Assembly: GCA_017515465.1 (NCBI GenBank)
Contig: JAFWFV010000064.1
Location: 1-63,487, forward strand
DNA: 63,487 bases
Reading direction: 5' to 3'
Source: Clostridiales bacterium
GTDB lineage: Bacteria; Bacillota; Clostridia; Saccharofermentanales; Saccharofermentanaceae
Part shown: positions 24,575 through 33,678 of the stretch, in pieces
How positions within the stretch are numbered: position 1 is the stretch's first letter
How the letters are laid out: each line of letters starts with the position of its first letter
The notes under the pieces: generated by a model
The model's database searches: none
Seen by the model: only the letters and a program-made list of their open reading frames with translations
What the model was told of the DNA's origin: nothing
Translations under genes and position numbers: made by a program

Positions 24575-25852
24575 TTAGGAGGGCAACTTGAAACCGCACA
24601 ATTCGAAGTGCTCTTTCCCGCCGTATTCATAGGGGATATTCAGATCGTCCAGATGATCCGTCATCCTGCGGACGTATCTGTCTGTGGGACTGCGCTGCAT
24701 GATGTTGATGTCGAAGTATTCTCCCACGGAAAAGATCTCGGCCGATATGCCACCACTCAGTGCCATGTCAAAATAGGGCCTGACGGACTTGATATATCTG
24801 TCTATGCCGTCCCAGGGTACGCGGCCGGTGTAGCTTACGCCAAAGGTATTGTTACCTATTCCCTCCAGCATTTCGCCGAGCATATATGAGTGTTTCTCTT
24901 CCAGGGTCATGCCCCTGATCATGTGCTCATTCCGGATATGCCTGTTGATGGTCATGATGTCGTTCTCATCGCTGCCCCTCAGGATCAGGATCCCCCTGGA
25001 TATGGTGTTGAGGCGCTCGATGCTGCCGCCCCTGACAGAAGCGGGATAAACCATGGGCACGATATTCACGTGGCAGAGGTGGCTCACAGGTCTTTTGAGA
25101 GCTTTGCGGAACTGGTGCTGCATGCCGCAGACTATGGGGAGATCTCCGCCTTCATCCAGGTCAGATATGGCCATAAAGATCAGTGAGGCGATAAACGATG
25201 CGGGGCTGCCGTCAACACCTGATACGTATTTCATCAGCGTATCCTGCCTGACAGACAGGAAAAAGGCAGACCATTCATCCTTATTCCCGTATCCGGCAGG
25301 CTGATCAGAAAGCTTATAGACTTTATCAGGACGGACTGCCGCCACGAGCGGATCTTCCTCCATCTCATGTTCGGGATAGGGGTAGTCGCAAGACTCCCCG
25401 GGACTTATCTCATCTCCGGGCAGCGCGAAAGATCCTCCGAAAGACTCGTCAGGATGGATCTCCTTCAGGTAAAGATACAGTATCGTCTTGAGGAAGGGGA
25501 ATAACCCGTTGCCGTCAGTAATGAAATGCGATGAATGCATGCTGACCTTATTGCCGGAATAAGTAAATGCAAAGAGATGGTGACCGGTCCCCTCATCGCC
25601 CAGCACTATCCTGCTGCCCTCAGGCAGTACGGCTATTGGTTCGGGATTGGGGACCATGAAATACTCCTCGCCTTCCCTCACCAGTCTGACGGCATAATAG
25701 GGAAACCTCAATGCTGCCAGATTGACAGCCCTGGTCAGCACTTCAGGGTCCACCGCATCATTCAGTTCCAGATCGACGCGGATCGTATGCAGAAGCTCTT
25801 CACCGGCGGCGTAGAGCAGATTATTAACCCTGTAGCGCACGTTACTATCCAT
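24575..25852 (-). CDS. Stand-alone condensation-fold acyltransferase
   Basis: 425 residues resembling free-standing members of the CoA-dependent acyltransferase/NRPS condensation superfamily (alcohol acetyltransferase or Pap-type). The early AVNLAALRFPYYAVRLV helix-strand and the active-site HxxxD motif, SSHFITDGNG (about residue 109), are present, followed by a second lobe. The His would deprotonate the acceptor. No carrier protein or adenylation domain lies nearby, so acyl-CoA donors are more likely than a peptide assembly line. A distant paralogue with the same N-terminal pattern lies at 51849. Confidence 0.75.
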   Translation of the reverse strand: MDSNVRYRVNNLLYAAGEELLHTIRVDLELNDAVDPEVLTRAVNLAALRFPYYAVRLVREGEEYFMVPNPEPIAVLPEGSRIVLGDEGTGHHLFAFTYSGNKVSMHSSHFITDGNGLFPFLKTILYLYLKEIHPDESFGGSFALPGDEISPGESCDYPYPEHEMEEDPLVAAVRPDKVYKLSDQPAGYGNKDEWSAFFLSVRQDTLMKYVSGVDGSPASFIASLIFMAISDLDEGGDLPIVCGMQHQFRKALKRPVSHLCHVNIVPMVYPASVRGGSIERLNTISRGILILRGSDENDIMTINRHIRNEHMIRGMTLEEKHSYMLGEMLEGIGNNTFGVSYTGRVPWDGIDRYIKSVRPYFDMALSGGISAEIFSVGEYFDINIMQRSPTDRYVRRMTDHLDDLNIPYEYGGKEHFELCGFKLPS

Positions 25853-25953
25853 GAGTCAATGATAGCACAAAACAGATGGCTTGATCATCAAGCCTTTTTT
25901 ACCGGAGAGGTGTAATATATTAGTTATGGTAAATAACTCATGGGGGGAATTAT

Positions 25954-28900
25954 ATGAGAAAGATATCATTGCTTCTCAGCATGGTAATGATCATCACAAT
26001 GCTGGGTTCCGCCGTATATGCCGGCACGCAGGTCACGGACACGCTGACATACGATAAAACATTAGAAGATCCGAGTGTTTTAAATACATACAGAGAATGG
26101 ACATACAATGAAGCTGTGTCCGAGGCGGTATATGCGGGGCAGTCAGCGATCAACGACGGATCGATCCAGCTGAGATCAAAGAACAGCAATTCCGGTATCG
26201 TTACGACCACATCGCCCGGATACATATCCAAGATCACGGTTACATGGAACAGCACAACGGAAACAGGCAGGACTCTGGACGTATATGGCAAAAGCAGCGC
26301 ATATACTGATCCTACCAATCTGTACAGCAGCGATCCAAGTGTCAAGGGCACACTTCTCGGTTCCATCGTATACGGTACGGATACTGAACTGACGATCAGC
26401 GGAAGCTATCAATACGTCGGCGTCAGGTCCGCCAGCGGTGCCATGTATCTGGATGATATCTCCTTCACGTGGGATTCCGAGGCTTCTTCGGGAGAAACCG
26501 AAGAAGCCACAGTCAGTTTTGATGCCAACGGCGGATCGGAAACCATGCCTCCGGCCGTTGTAACCGTCGGCAAATCATATAAGCTTCCCCGCTGCACTTT
26601 CACAGCTCCGGAGGGTAAGAGATTCCTCTGCTGGATGATAGACGGCATCACTTACGATCCCAATGAATCCGTTACGATCACGAAGAATACGACAGTCGTT
26701 GCACAATGGGTTGATGAGGATGCACCCACAGTGAATACCGACTTGATAGATCTGTCGTTCACTCAAAAGACTTCATCATCTTACGCAAAATGGGAAGACA
26801 TGGCCGGCGTTTCCGGCACCGTATATGCCGGTTTCACTGCAGGTAATGGCAATAACATCCAGATCAACAGCAGTGGAAATAACAAAGGCATCATCAGTAC
26901 CACATCCATAGGAAAGGCAAAGAAAGTAACGATAAGGTGGGGCAGCAATACACCGTCAACTGCCGTAATCGACATTTACGGAAGTGCGTCAGGAGCGTAC
27001 AGTTCCCCGTCTGACCTGTACTCCCCTGAATCGCAGGGAACCCTGATCGGTTCCATCTCATGCGGTGACGAGACCACTCTGACGATCCCCGGGGATTACT
27101 ACTATATCGGCATCAGATCCAGGAGCGGTGTCGCATATATCTATGAACTGACCATAGAGTGGCTGCCTGCGGAATTGCCCGATCCCTACCAGGTTTTATT
27201 CGACAGCAACGGCGGCTCCGGAAGCATGGCTGAATACTATATAAGAAGCTCATATATGACTCTTCCCGATAACGGCTTTACTGCCCCTGCCGGAACAAGG
27301 TTCGGCGGATGGCAGCTCGGAGATAAGGTATATAACCATGGGATAGATGTGCCTATATCAGAAGATACCGTATTCCGGGCCGTCTGGACTGACATCAGCG
27401 GCAACACCATAGTTACGGATACTGTCGACCATGAACTCACGGGTGTCACCGGCAGTTCATTGACAGAATGGGCAGACAGATCAGACCATTCCGGAACCGT
27501 ATATGCAGGAAGCACCCAGACGGTCAACAATAAATCAACGAAGATATCTGACACCAATGCAGGCATCATAACAACTGCTTCGGGTGGTTTTGCCAGGAGC
27601 ATTTCCGCCGACTGGTCAGACAGCGGCACTAACATCATCAGGGTCTACGGAAAGCATACGCCCTATTCCTCCGTCTCCGATCTCTTCGATACGGCCACGG
27701 CAGGTGATTATCTCGGCAGGCTTACCACCGGCGCATCTTCCCTCACGATCGATCCCGATTATGAGTATATCGGCATCAGATCACAGACAGGCAATGCCCT
27801 CGTCGATTCCATCATGATCGACTGGGAAGCAACATGTGAACTCAGCACCATCTCATTTGACACAGGAGACGGCACTGCAGCTTCCGGCCTGGATATCATC
27901 TATCTGGCAACGGGATCGATCTTTGAGATCCCCCACTACGATATCATCCCGCCCGAGGGAAAGTCCTTTGCAGGATGGCAGATAAACGGTACCTCCCGCG
28001 TGGTATTGGATTACGATAAACTGAGGATAACAGAAGACACGGTCCTGACAGCAGTCTACACCGACGCCGTCTTCGCTCCGGACATCTACGATGGCGATAC
28101 CCGTCTCACCGATTTCGATAACAGGTCCTACGGAGGAATGGTAACGAGATTCAGGAACATCCCTGAGGGTACCATCGGCATCAGAGAGATATATAACATC
28201 CGTGGCGGCTACACAAAGGTGATAGTCCTCGATGCTTATGCACTGAATCATTTCTGCTTCGGCAAGGACACCCCCTACAATGACGATATCGTGGACGTTA
28301 TCTATCTCAAACTGCCCGCAGGTTATGTCCTGACAGGAGATCCCCGGGCTGTTACCGGTACGGACAAAGGCTTCGTTATCAACGGTGTAGATCCTGACGA
28401 TCATCTCTTCTACAAGATGGATCCGGACGGAACCTATTCCATCCCTGATCGCATTGGTCAGACAGACTGCACCTATGCAGTAAAGGCCTATACCTACGGC
28501 ACATATACCGCAACCGCAGCGCTCAATGAAGCCAACACGCTGCAGGGCTTTTCCGCCAGCATCGCAGACGATATCTCCATGAACCTCTACATGTCATTCA
28601 GCGACGATGTCAGGGACAGCCTGAATGCATACATGCTGATCACAACGCCGGACGGTAGCACTTCAAGGATCTTCATCAAAGACATCAAGGATTCGCCCGT
28701 TACGGTTAACGGTCAGACATGTTATTCATTCTCCTGCCCCGTCTCTGCAAAGGATATGAGCAAGAAAATGACCGCACAGCTTTATGTCGACGGTTACGAG
28801 TTCGGTGATGAGATAAGCCTCTCCGTCAAGGACTATGCAACATACATCTATGACCACCGCGACGAGGAAGGATACTCGGATGCAGTTCCGTTAGTCATCG

Positions 28901-29418
28901 CTATGCTCAACTACGGTACGGCTGCACAGGAGTACTTCGGTGTTGATACAAATGATCCCGCCAACGGTTATCTCGATCCTGAAGACATAGGCGGCAGAGT
29001 TGTCAATGCCGAAGAGATCGATAAGCCGTTTGATCCCGTTATGCAAATAGATCATCTTCCCGAAGGCACAACGTTCTACGGAGCTTCACTGTCACTTAAA
29101 TCCAGAACGACTCTCTCGCTCTACTTTACAAGTGACAGAACTCTGCATTTCAGATGTGCAAGTCATCCCATAGATGTATCCGGATCTGACGGTGTCTGGA
29201 TCGTCAGGATCAGGAATATAGACCCTTGTGATCTTGATTCATATATTGAACTGCAGTGCTATACTCTCGAAGAAAGCGGAACGATATCTTATTGCCCGCT
29301 GACATACTGTTATAACGTACTGTCCAGGATATACGATAACGCACCTCTGCGTGATGTGTGCAGCGCGCTTTACCTGTACCATCTGGAAGCAAAGAGCTAT
29401 AAGGAGAATCACTGCTAA
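25954..29418 (+). CDS. Large secreted protein with InlB-type repeats
   Basis: 1154 residues. A signal peptide (about 1-23) ends in SAVYA. Three copies of a beta-rich module of about 150 residues (starting near 24, 262 and 485, each with VYAG, a GIxTT motif and YxYxGIRS) alternate with three InlB B-repeat-like units (SFDANGG near 187, LFDSNGG near 415, SFDTGDG near 634, each ending in a VAQW-like strand). A C-terminal region of about 450 residues is of unknown fold. No LPxTG or SLH anchor is visible. It is likely a cell-surface or secreted adhesin or carbohydrate-binding scaffold (inference). Confidence 0.85.
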   Translation: MRKISLLLSMVMIITMLGSAVYAGTQVTDTLTYDKTLEDPSVLNTYREWTYNEAVSEAVYAGQSAINDGSIQLRSKNSNSGIVTTTSPGYISKITVTWNSTTETGRTLDVYGKSSAYTDPTNLYSSDPSVKGTLLGSIVYGTDTELTISGSYQYVGVRSASGAMYLDDISFTWDSEASSGETEEATVSFDANGGSETMPPAVVTVGKSYKLPRCTFTAPEGKRFLCWMIDGITYDPNESVTITKNTTVVAQWVDEDAPTVNTDLIDLSFTQKTSSSYAKWEDMAGVSGTVYAGFTAGNGNNIQINSSGNNKGIISTTSIGKAKKVTIRWGSNTPSTAVIDIYGSASGAYSSPSDLYSPESQGTLIGSISCGDETTLTIPGDYYYIGIRSRSGVAYIYELTIEWLPAELPDPYQVLFDSNGGSGSMAEYYIRSSYMTLPDNGFTAPAGTRFGGWQLGDKVYNHGIDVPISEDTVFRAVWTDISGNTIVTDTVDHELTGVTGSSLTEWADRSDHSGTVYAGSTQTVNNKSTKISDTNAGIITTASGGFARSISADWSDSGTNIIRVYGKHTPYSSVSDLFDTATAGDYLGRLTTGASSLTIDPDYEYIGIRSQTGNALVDSIMIDWEATCELSTISFDTGDGTAASGLDIIYLATGSIFEIPHYDIIPPEGKSFAGWQINGTSRVVLDYDKLRITEDTVLTAVYTDAVFAPDIYDGDTRLTDFDNRSYGGMVTRFRNIPEGTIGIREIYNIRGGYTKVIVLDAYALNHFCFGKDTPYNDDIVDVIYLKLPAGYVLTGDPRAVTGTDKGFVINGVDPDDHLFYKMDPDGTYSIPDRIGQTDCTYAVKAYTYGTYTATAALNEANTLQGFSASIADDISMNLYMSFSDDVRDSLNAYMLITTPDGSTSRIFIKDIKDSPVTVNGQTCYSFSCPVSAKDMSKKMTAQLYVDGYEFGDEISLSVKDYATYIYDHRDEEGYSDAVPLVIAMLNYGTAAQEYFGVDTNDPANGYLDPEDIGGRVVNAEEIDKPFDPVMQIDHLPEGTTFYGASLSLKSRTTLSLYFTSDRTLHFRCASHPIDVSGSDGVWIVRIRNIDPCDLDSYIELQCYTLEESGTISYCPLTYCYNVLSRIYDNAPLRDVCSALYLYHLEAKSYKENHC

Positions 29419-29463
29419 GCTATGCCACTCTAATAAGCGGACGCGATAATCCGAAAAGCACAA

Positions 29464-29515
29464 AAGAAAATGCGATCAGATCAATAGTCAGCTATGGTCT
29501 TGACCGCATTTTCTT
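29464..29515 (+). terminator. Terminator after the secreted-protein gene
   Basis: AAGAAAATGCG (29464-29474) pairs with CGCATTTTCTT (29505-29515); inner GATCA/TGACC-like pairing extends the stem. A T-rich stretch lies in the right arm. Confidence 0.7.
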
Positions 29516-29614
29516 ATTTGCCGGTTCTTATCTTACTTACAACTCATCCATCATCAAGAAGTCTCTGAGTTTTATGTGTGTCACTCTTTTTTTACTGAGA
29601 ATTATTTCGCACTA

Positions 29615-29649
29615 TTGCAAAATTCTCAATACGACTGAGAATTTTGCAA
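29615..29649. promoter_or_regulatory. 14-bp inverted repeat in an array of GAGAATT sites
   Basis: TTGCAAAATTCTCA (29615-29628) and TGAGAATTTTGCAA (29636-29649) are exact complements separated by seven bases. Two further half-sites lie at about 29594-29606 (CTGAGAATTATTT) and 29658-29670 (ATAATTCTCAA). The array precedes the ATPase gene and the first 179-bp repeat. It could be an operator or a site-specific recombination or attachment site. Confidence 0.55.
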
Positions 29650-29660
29650 AGTAATTGAAT

Positions 29661-29839
29661 AATTCTCAATGAATACTGCAAGTGATCAAGCAAGTTAGAT
29701 ATGAATAAAACAACAGCAAATAACAGACCGTATCGTGCTGCACAATGTGCAAATTTGTGATAATAACTCCTCGCAAACGCAGTATTCACAACGCATATCC
29801 AATTTTACCCAAATTGGTCCTGTGAAAATAATCACCAAA
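29661..29839 (+). repeat. 179-bp direct repeat, copy 1
   Basis: From AATTCTCAATGAATACTGCA to TCACCAAA, this stretch is repeated at 31385-31563 with only a few substitutions and equal length. The two copies bracket the ATPase gene at 29919. A CCAATTT/AAATTGG hairpin near 29799-29817 is kept only in this copy. No frame with a ribosome-binding site is evident in it. Confidence 0.85.
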
Positions 29840-29918
29840 CAGAATATTTACACTACAACTATTTGGGATTATAATCTATTTAGTTCGGTCGCAACCGAGT
29901 CGGAAGGAGTCGAATAAA

Positions 29919-31304
29919 ATGGTTTTCGTTGGAAGAACGCAGGAATTATCCAAACTTAAGCGCTTGATATCTGCCGATAATATGGGTATGGCACTTATCT
30001 ACGGTAGACGAAGGGTTGGAAAGAGTGAATTAGTTAAGCAGGCTCTGAAGGAAACCGATATCCCGGCAGTTTACTATGAGTGTAAACAGGTTGCGGAGGA
30101 AAGTAACGTTAATGGAATATGTGAAGTAATCTCAGAGGTTCTGGATCTTCCTAAGCTTGGCTTTACTACCATCGAGGATGTTACGAAGTATCTCTTTGAA
30201 CAGGCGAAAGATAAGAAGCTGATCTTAGTATTGGATGAGTATCCATATATCCGTGAGAACATAACCGGGCTGGACAGTATACTTCAATCACTGGTAGATA
30301 AATATAAGGATTCCTCTAAGCTGACGTTGATCCTTCTCGGTTCTTATGTTGATGTTATGAAATCGCTCCTTGAGAAGTCGAATCCACTTTACGGCAGGAC
30401 TGATCTGGTTATCGATCTTCAGCAGATGGATTATTATGATTCCTCCTTATTCTATCCTGCGTTTTCTGAGGAAGATAAGGTCAGGATATATTCTGTCTTC
30501 GGCGGTATTCCCTACTACAATAGACTTGTAGATGACAGTAAAAGTGTCAGGGAGAACATTATCGACCTGATAGCTTCTTCGGGAGCGAGGCTTGAGAATG
30601 AAGTATCGATGCATCTTAACAGCGAGATCTCAAAAATAGTAAATGCGAACGAAGTTTTCGAAGCGCTCTCACAGGGCAACACCAAGTACAAGGACATACT
30701 ATCCAGATCACACGTTTCCAGTGGTCCTACTCTCATTGATGTTCTGGATAAACTTATAAGGATGCAGGTCGTCGAGAAGAAAGCTCCCATTAACGATGAA
30801 GATAACAAGAAGAAAGCCGGATATTATATCAGTGATAATCTGTCATTGTTTTACTATAGATATATATTCAAGTATTCATCACAGATGAAGATAATGGATC
30901 CTAATGCTTTTTACGATAAATACATCGACAGGGATTTTGAAGAGCAGTATGTTCCAAGGAAGTTCGAGGAAGTTTGCAGGCAGTATCTTATACGTCAGAA
31001 CAGATCCGGTAAGATAGAACCTGTTATCGAGAAGATCGGAAAGTACTACTACGATGATCCGAAGAATAAGACAAATGGCGAATTCGATGTTGTCACCCTG
31101 GATGAGAACGGATATGTATTCTACGAAGTCAAATTCAGGAAAAAGAGCATATCGAAGTCAATGATCAATGAAGAAATCGAACAGGTAAAGCTCACAGGTC
31201 TTAATTGCTATAAGTATGTTTTCTTCGCAAGATCAGGTTTTCAGGCAGAAGAAACGCAAGACATAAAGATTATCGGACTTAATGAATTGTACAAAGAAGG
31301 ATAA
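29919..31304 (+). CDS. Archaeal-type ATPase with PD-(D/E)XK-like domain (DUF234 family)
   Basis: 461 residues with a GGAAGGAG site upstream. The AAA domain (about 1-230) has FVGRTQEL, Walker A YGRRRVGKSEL (about 28-38) and Walker B LILVLDEYPYI (about 100-110). A winged-helix part follows, and then a DUF234-type nuclease-like domain near 340-450: GEFDVV...FYEVKFRK gives the Asp and Glu-x-Lys of a PD-(D/E)XK site. Such ATPases are abundant, are often mobile, and are thought to act in DNA transactions or defence. It is flanked on both sides by 179-bp direct repeats. Confidence 0.9.
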   Translation: MVFVGRTQELSKLKRLISADNMGMALIYGRRRVGKSELVKQALKETDIPAVYYECKQVAEESNVNGICEVISEVLDLPKLGFTTIEDVTKYLFEQAKDKKLILVLDEYPYIRENITGLDSILQSLVDKYKDSSKLTLILLGSYVDVMKSLLEKSNPLYGRTDLVIDLQQMDYYDSSLFYPAFSEEDKVRIYSVFGGIPYYNRLVDDSKSVRENIIDLIASSGARLENEVSMHLNSEISKIVNANEVFEALSQGNTKYKDILSRSHVSSGPTLIDVLDKLIRMQVVEKKAPINDEDNKKKAGYYISDNLSLFYYRYIFKYSSQMKIMDPNAFYDKYIDRDFEEQYVPRKFEEVCRQYLIRQNRSGKIEPVIEKIGKYYYDDPKNKTNGEFDVVTLDENGYVFYEVKFRKKSISKSMINEEIEQVKLTGLNCYKYVFFARSGFQAEETQDIKIIGLNELYKEG

Positions 31305-31353
31305 AGATGTACGTGCTTTCCTCTATCTTATAATGTCAACACATTTCACAAAT

Positions 31354-31383
31354 CTGCAGTACAGAGATGTTTCAACTATCGCA
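31354..31383 (+). pseudogene. 30-bp relic of the solute-binding-protein gene 3' end
   Basis: 29 of 30 bases match 37000-37029 near the 3' end of the large lipoprotein gene (encoding LQNRDVSTIA). It lies just before the second 179-bp repeat. It marks a recombination junction involving a relative of that gene. The rest of 31305-31615 holds the repeat and the XRE promoter. Confidence 0.6.
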
Positions 31384-31384
31384 A

Positions 31385-31563
31385 AATTCTCAATGAATAC
31401 TGCAAGTGATCAAGCAAGTTAGATATGAATAAAACAACAGCAAATCACAGACCGTATCGTGCTGCACAATGTGCAAATTTGTGATAATAACTCCTCGCAA
31501 ACGCAGTATTTACAACGCATATCAAATTTTACCCAAATCGGTCCTGTGAAAAATATCACCAAA
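31385..31563 (+). repeat. 179-bp direct repeat, copy 2
   Basis: This is the second copy of 29661-29839. Here it ends about 50 bases before the XRE gene at 31616, so each copy serves as the upstream region of a different gene. Its left flank is unrelated to that of copy 1 except for a short GCAAAATTCTCA match. Confidence 0.85.
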
Positions 31564-31615
31564 TAGTTGCAATATATCTCTTAGTTGATACACTGCTGAC
31601 AGGAGGTGAAATATA

Positions 31616-32071
31616 ATGTCCGGACATCACCTGAAGAAACTAAGAATGGCCAATGGCCTTTCTCAAACATATGTTGCAAAAGAACTTCACATCGACAGAG
31701 CGAAAGTATCACGCTGGGAAAATGATATTATACTTCCTTCTGACGAAGAACTAAAAGCCCTTTCAAAACTCTATTCTGTTGACATCAAGACACTTAAGAG
31801 CAGATTAAATAAGATGGACATTGAAACTTCTCTGGAAGACTCTGAATCTCTTATAGCTGAGAAACTGGATGAACTACACTTATCTGTCTCAAACAAACTG
31901 AATGCAGCAATTGCAAACCAGAAAGAATCGATAAGACAGCAGGGTGAGCAGACCTCAAATTTCGAAAACCTGCTCGTATATCAGGATCTGTTCGATATAG
32001 TGCGTGTGTTCTCATCCAGTGAAGAATACTCTGACTGCAATATAGATACTATTGATGAAAGATTGAAATAA
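31616..32071 (+). CDS. XRE-family regulator (soluble paralogue)
   Basis: 151 residues with AGGAGG before the ATG. The N-terminal helix-turn-helix has LSQTYVAKELHIDRAKVSRWE. A helical part (LDELHLSVSNKLNAAIANQ) resembles the corresponding region of the next gene (IEDMHLTITNETQASLEKQ), so the two are paralogues. This one lacks the transmembrane segment and ends in an acidic tail. It probably regulates this cluster. Confidence 0.9.
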   Translation: MSGHHLKKLRMANGLSQTYVAKELHIDRAKVSRWENDIILPSDEELKALSKLYSVDIKTLKSRLNKMDIETSLEDSESLIAEKLDELHLSVSNKLNAAIANQKESIRQQGEQTSNFENLLVYQDLFDIVRVFSSSEEYSDCNIDTIDERLK

Positions 32072-32229
32072 AGCACAATTATGTAACAGGATGTAACAGG
32101 GCAGATCATATGAAACGTCCAAATATGGGCCTTTGAGGATGCTCGTGCTCACATTTGCTCACATTTGTGCAGAACTATTGATTTCTTAAATCTCGTTTTG
32201 TAAATTTAACTTATCGGGAGGACACACGG

Positions 32230-32799
32230 ATGAAGACATACCATCTGCGGGATATAAGGATCAGCCGGGGAATAACACAAAAGGAAGTTTCCGGACATCT
32301 GCATGTTTCTAGGCAGACGATTTCACGTTGGGAGAATGGAATAACAAGTCCTACAGATAGTGATATTGGTTGTCTTGCTAAACTGTACTCCATTGATAAG
32401 GATGTATTGATAAACGCAATAAAGAAAGATGGTGAGATTCGCTTAAAAGACAGAGATGTGGGGGATTGTGATGAGATAGCCAGGCAGATAGAAGATATGC
32501 ACCTTACAATTACTAATGAAACTCAAGCATCTCTGGAAAAGCAGGATTCATATTATAAAGAACAGCTAAAAAAACAAGAAGAACAATTGAAACGTCAGGA
32601 AGAACTGGTTACCTTACTAAAAGACTCCAAAAATACCCGAAACAGAGAATATACAAGAATATTTGTCTTGATGATGATTGCGGTTATTGTCCTGGCAGTA
32701 ATACTGTTTGCATATATTTTAATAACAAACTATCGAAGTCATAGACCTGAATACGGTGTATCAGTTCAGGCAATTGAAATAGAGGAGGAAATAAAATGA
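32230..32799 (+). CDS. Membrane-anchored XRE regulator
   Basis: 189 residues. An N-terminal helix-turn-helix (ITQKEVSGHLHVSRQTISRWE) is followed by a charged coiled coil (about 95-135, KKQEEQLKRQEEL) and one transmembrane helix (about 143-168), with a short outer tail. Its stop overlaps the start of the secreted protein gene by four bases (ATGA), which ties the regulator to that secreted product. It may be a one-component membrane sensor. Confidence 0.88.
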   Translation: MKTYHLRDIRISRGITQKEVSGHLHVSRQTISRWENGITSPTDSDIGCLAKLYSIDKDVLINAIKKDGEIRLKDRDVGDCDEIARQIEDMHLTITNETQASLEKQDSYYKEQLKKQEEQLKRQEELVTLLKDSKNTRNREYTRIFVLMMIAVIVLAVILFAYILITNYRSHRPEYGVSVQAIEIEEEIK

Positions 32800-33410
32800 A
32801 GAAAGCAGTTTCTATGTTGGTAACAACTATCCTATTAATGGGATTATCAGTAAATTGTCTGGCTTATGATTATGAAGAATCAACAGGTACTGGTATAACA
32901 AGCTATACTGATTACTTTAATAGTCATGAAGTGTCTACAAGAACTGAATTTTTGGAGATAATTGATTCCATGGATTTGGTTGATAATGATCCCAATTTTG
33001 TAGAGATTTCCTGCAGTATAGATGTAGATACGATGGAAGGCTATATTCTGGTTGATACAGTTTATGAAGCCGAGCCTGAAACTGATTTAAAGGGAACAAA
33101 AACAGGAAAAGCTTCACACGAAGTATATTCCGATGGAGGTTCGCTCATATATACAGTTACGGCCAAGGGAACTTTCAGTTATACATCAAGTTCATGCTCT
33201 GTAATCTCTAAAGAGGGATCTTTTACATATCCAAGTGGGAGTTTTTGGAGAAGCACACCGACAGTATCGAGTGGTAATTCCTCGGTAACAAAGGCATACG
33301 TTAAGGTTAGTGGTACAGCAACATGTCTTGGTGTGTTAAGTAAATCATATACCTTGTATTTGTTTTGCAATAACAGTGGTTCGCTGACAAGCTCATATTC
33401 TGGTTCATGA
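32796..33410 (+). CDS. Secreted protein, Ser/Thr-rich
   Basis: 204 residues. The signal peptide (about 1-23) ends in VNCLAYD. The mature protein is acidic at its N-terminus and rich in Ser, Thr, Tyr and Gly later (TFSYTSSSCSVIS, FWRSTPTVSSGNSS), with beta character and three Cys. GGAGG precedes the ATG inside the upstream gene. Family not recognised. Operon position directly behind a membrane XRE regulator suggests an inducible secreted factor. Confidence 0.75.
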   Translation: MKKAVSMLVTTILLMGLSVNCLAYDYEESTGTGITSYTDYFNSHEVSTRTEFLEIIDSMDLVDNDPNFVEISCSIDVDTMEGYILVDTVYEAEPETDLKGTKTGKASHEVYSDGGSLIYTVTAKGTFSYTSSSCSVISKEGSFTYPSGSFWRSTPTVSSGNSSVTKAYVKVSGTATCLGVLSKSYTLYLFCNNSGSLTSSYSGS

Positions 33411-33412
33411 TA

Positions 33413-33458
33413 ATAAAAAACAACCATCCGATTATCTTGCAGGATCAGCGGATGGTTG
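33413..33458. terminator. Convergent-type terminator hairpin
   Basis: CAACCATCCG (33421-33430) pairs perfectly with CGGATGGTTG (33449-33458). Six As precede it and TAAAA follows. It sits directly after the secreted-protein stop and probably ends that transcript, although the T run is stronger on the reverse strand. Confidence 0.65.
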
Positions 33459-33678
33459 TAAAAGGCAGGTGATGCACGGAAAACACGGTTGCAGGCGCCT
33501 TCATTCGATCACCTTTATACGCTGAGTATAGCACGGATCGATCATGTTGGCTAGGAAAGTTCATCTTGCACAGGAAACCTCAGACATGACACAAATATGA
33601 CATATCATTGAACTATAATATGCAAATTGAATGAGGATGCAGGATGAAGATGATTATCTATTCAGATGGAGATTGATT

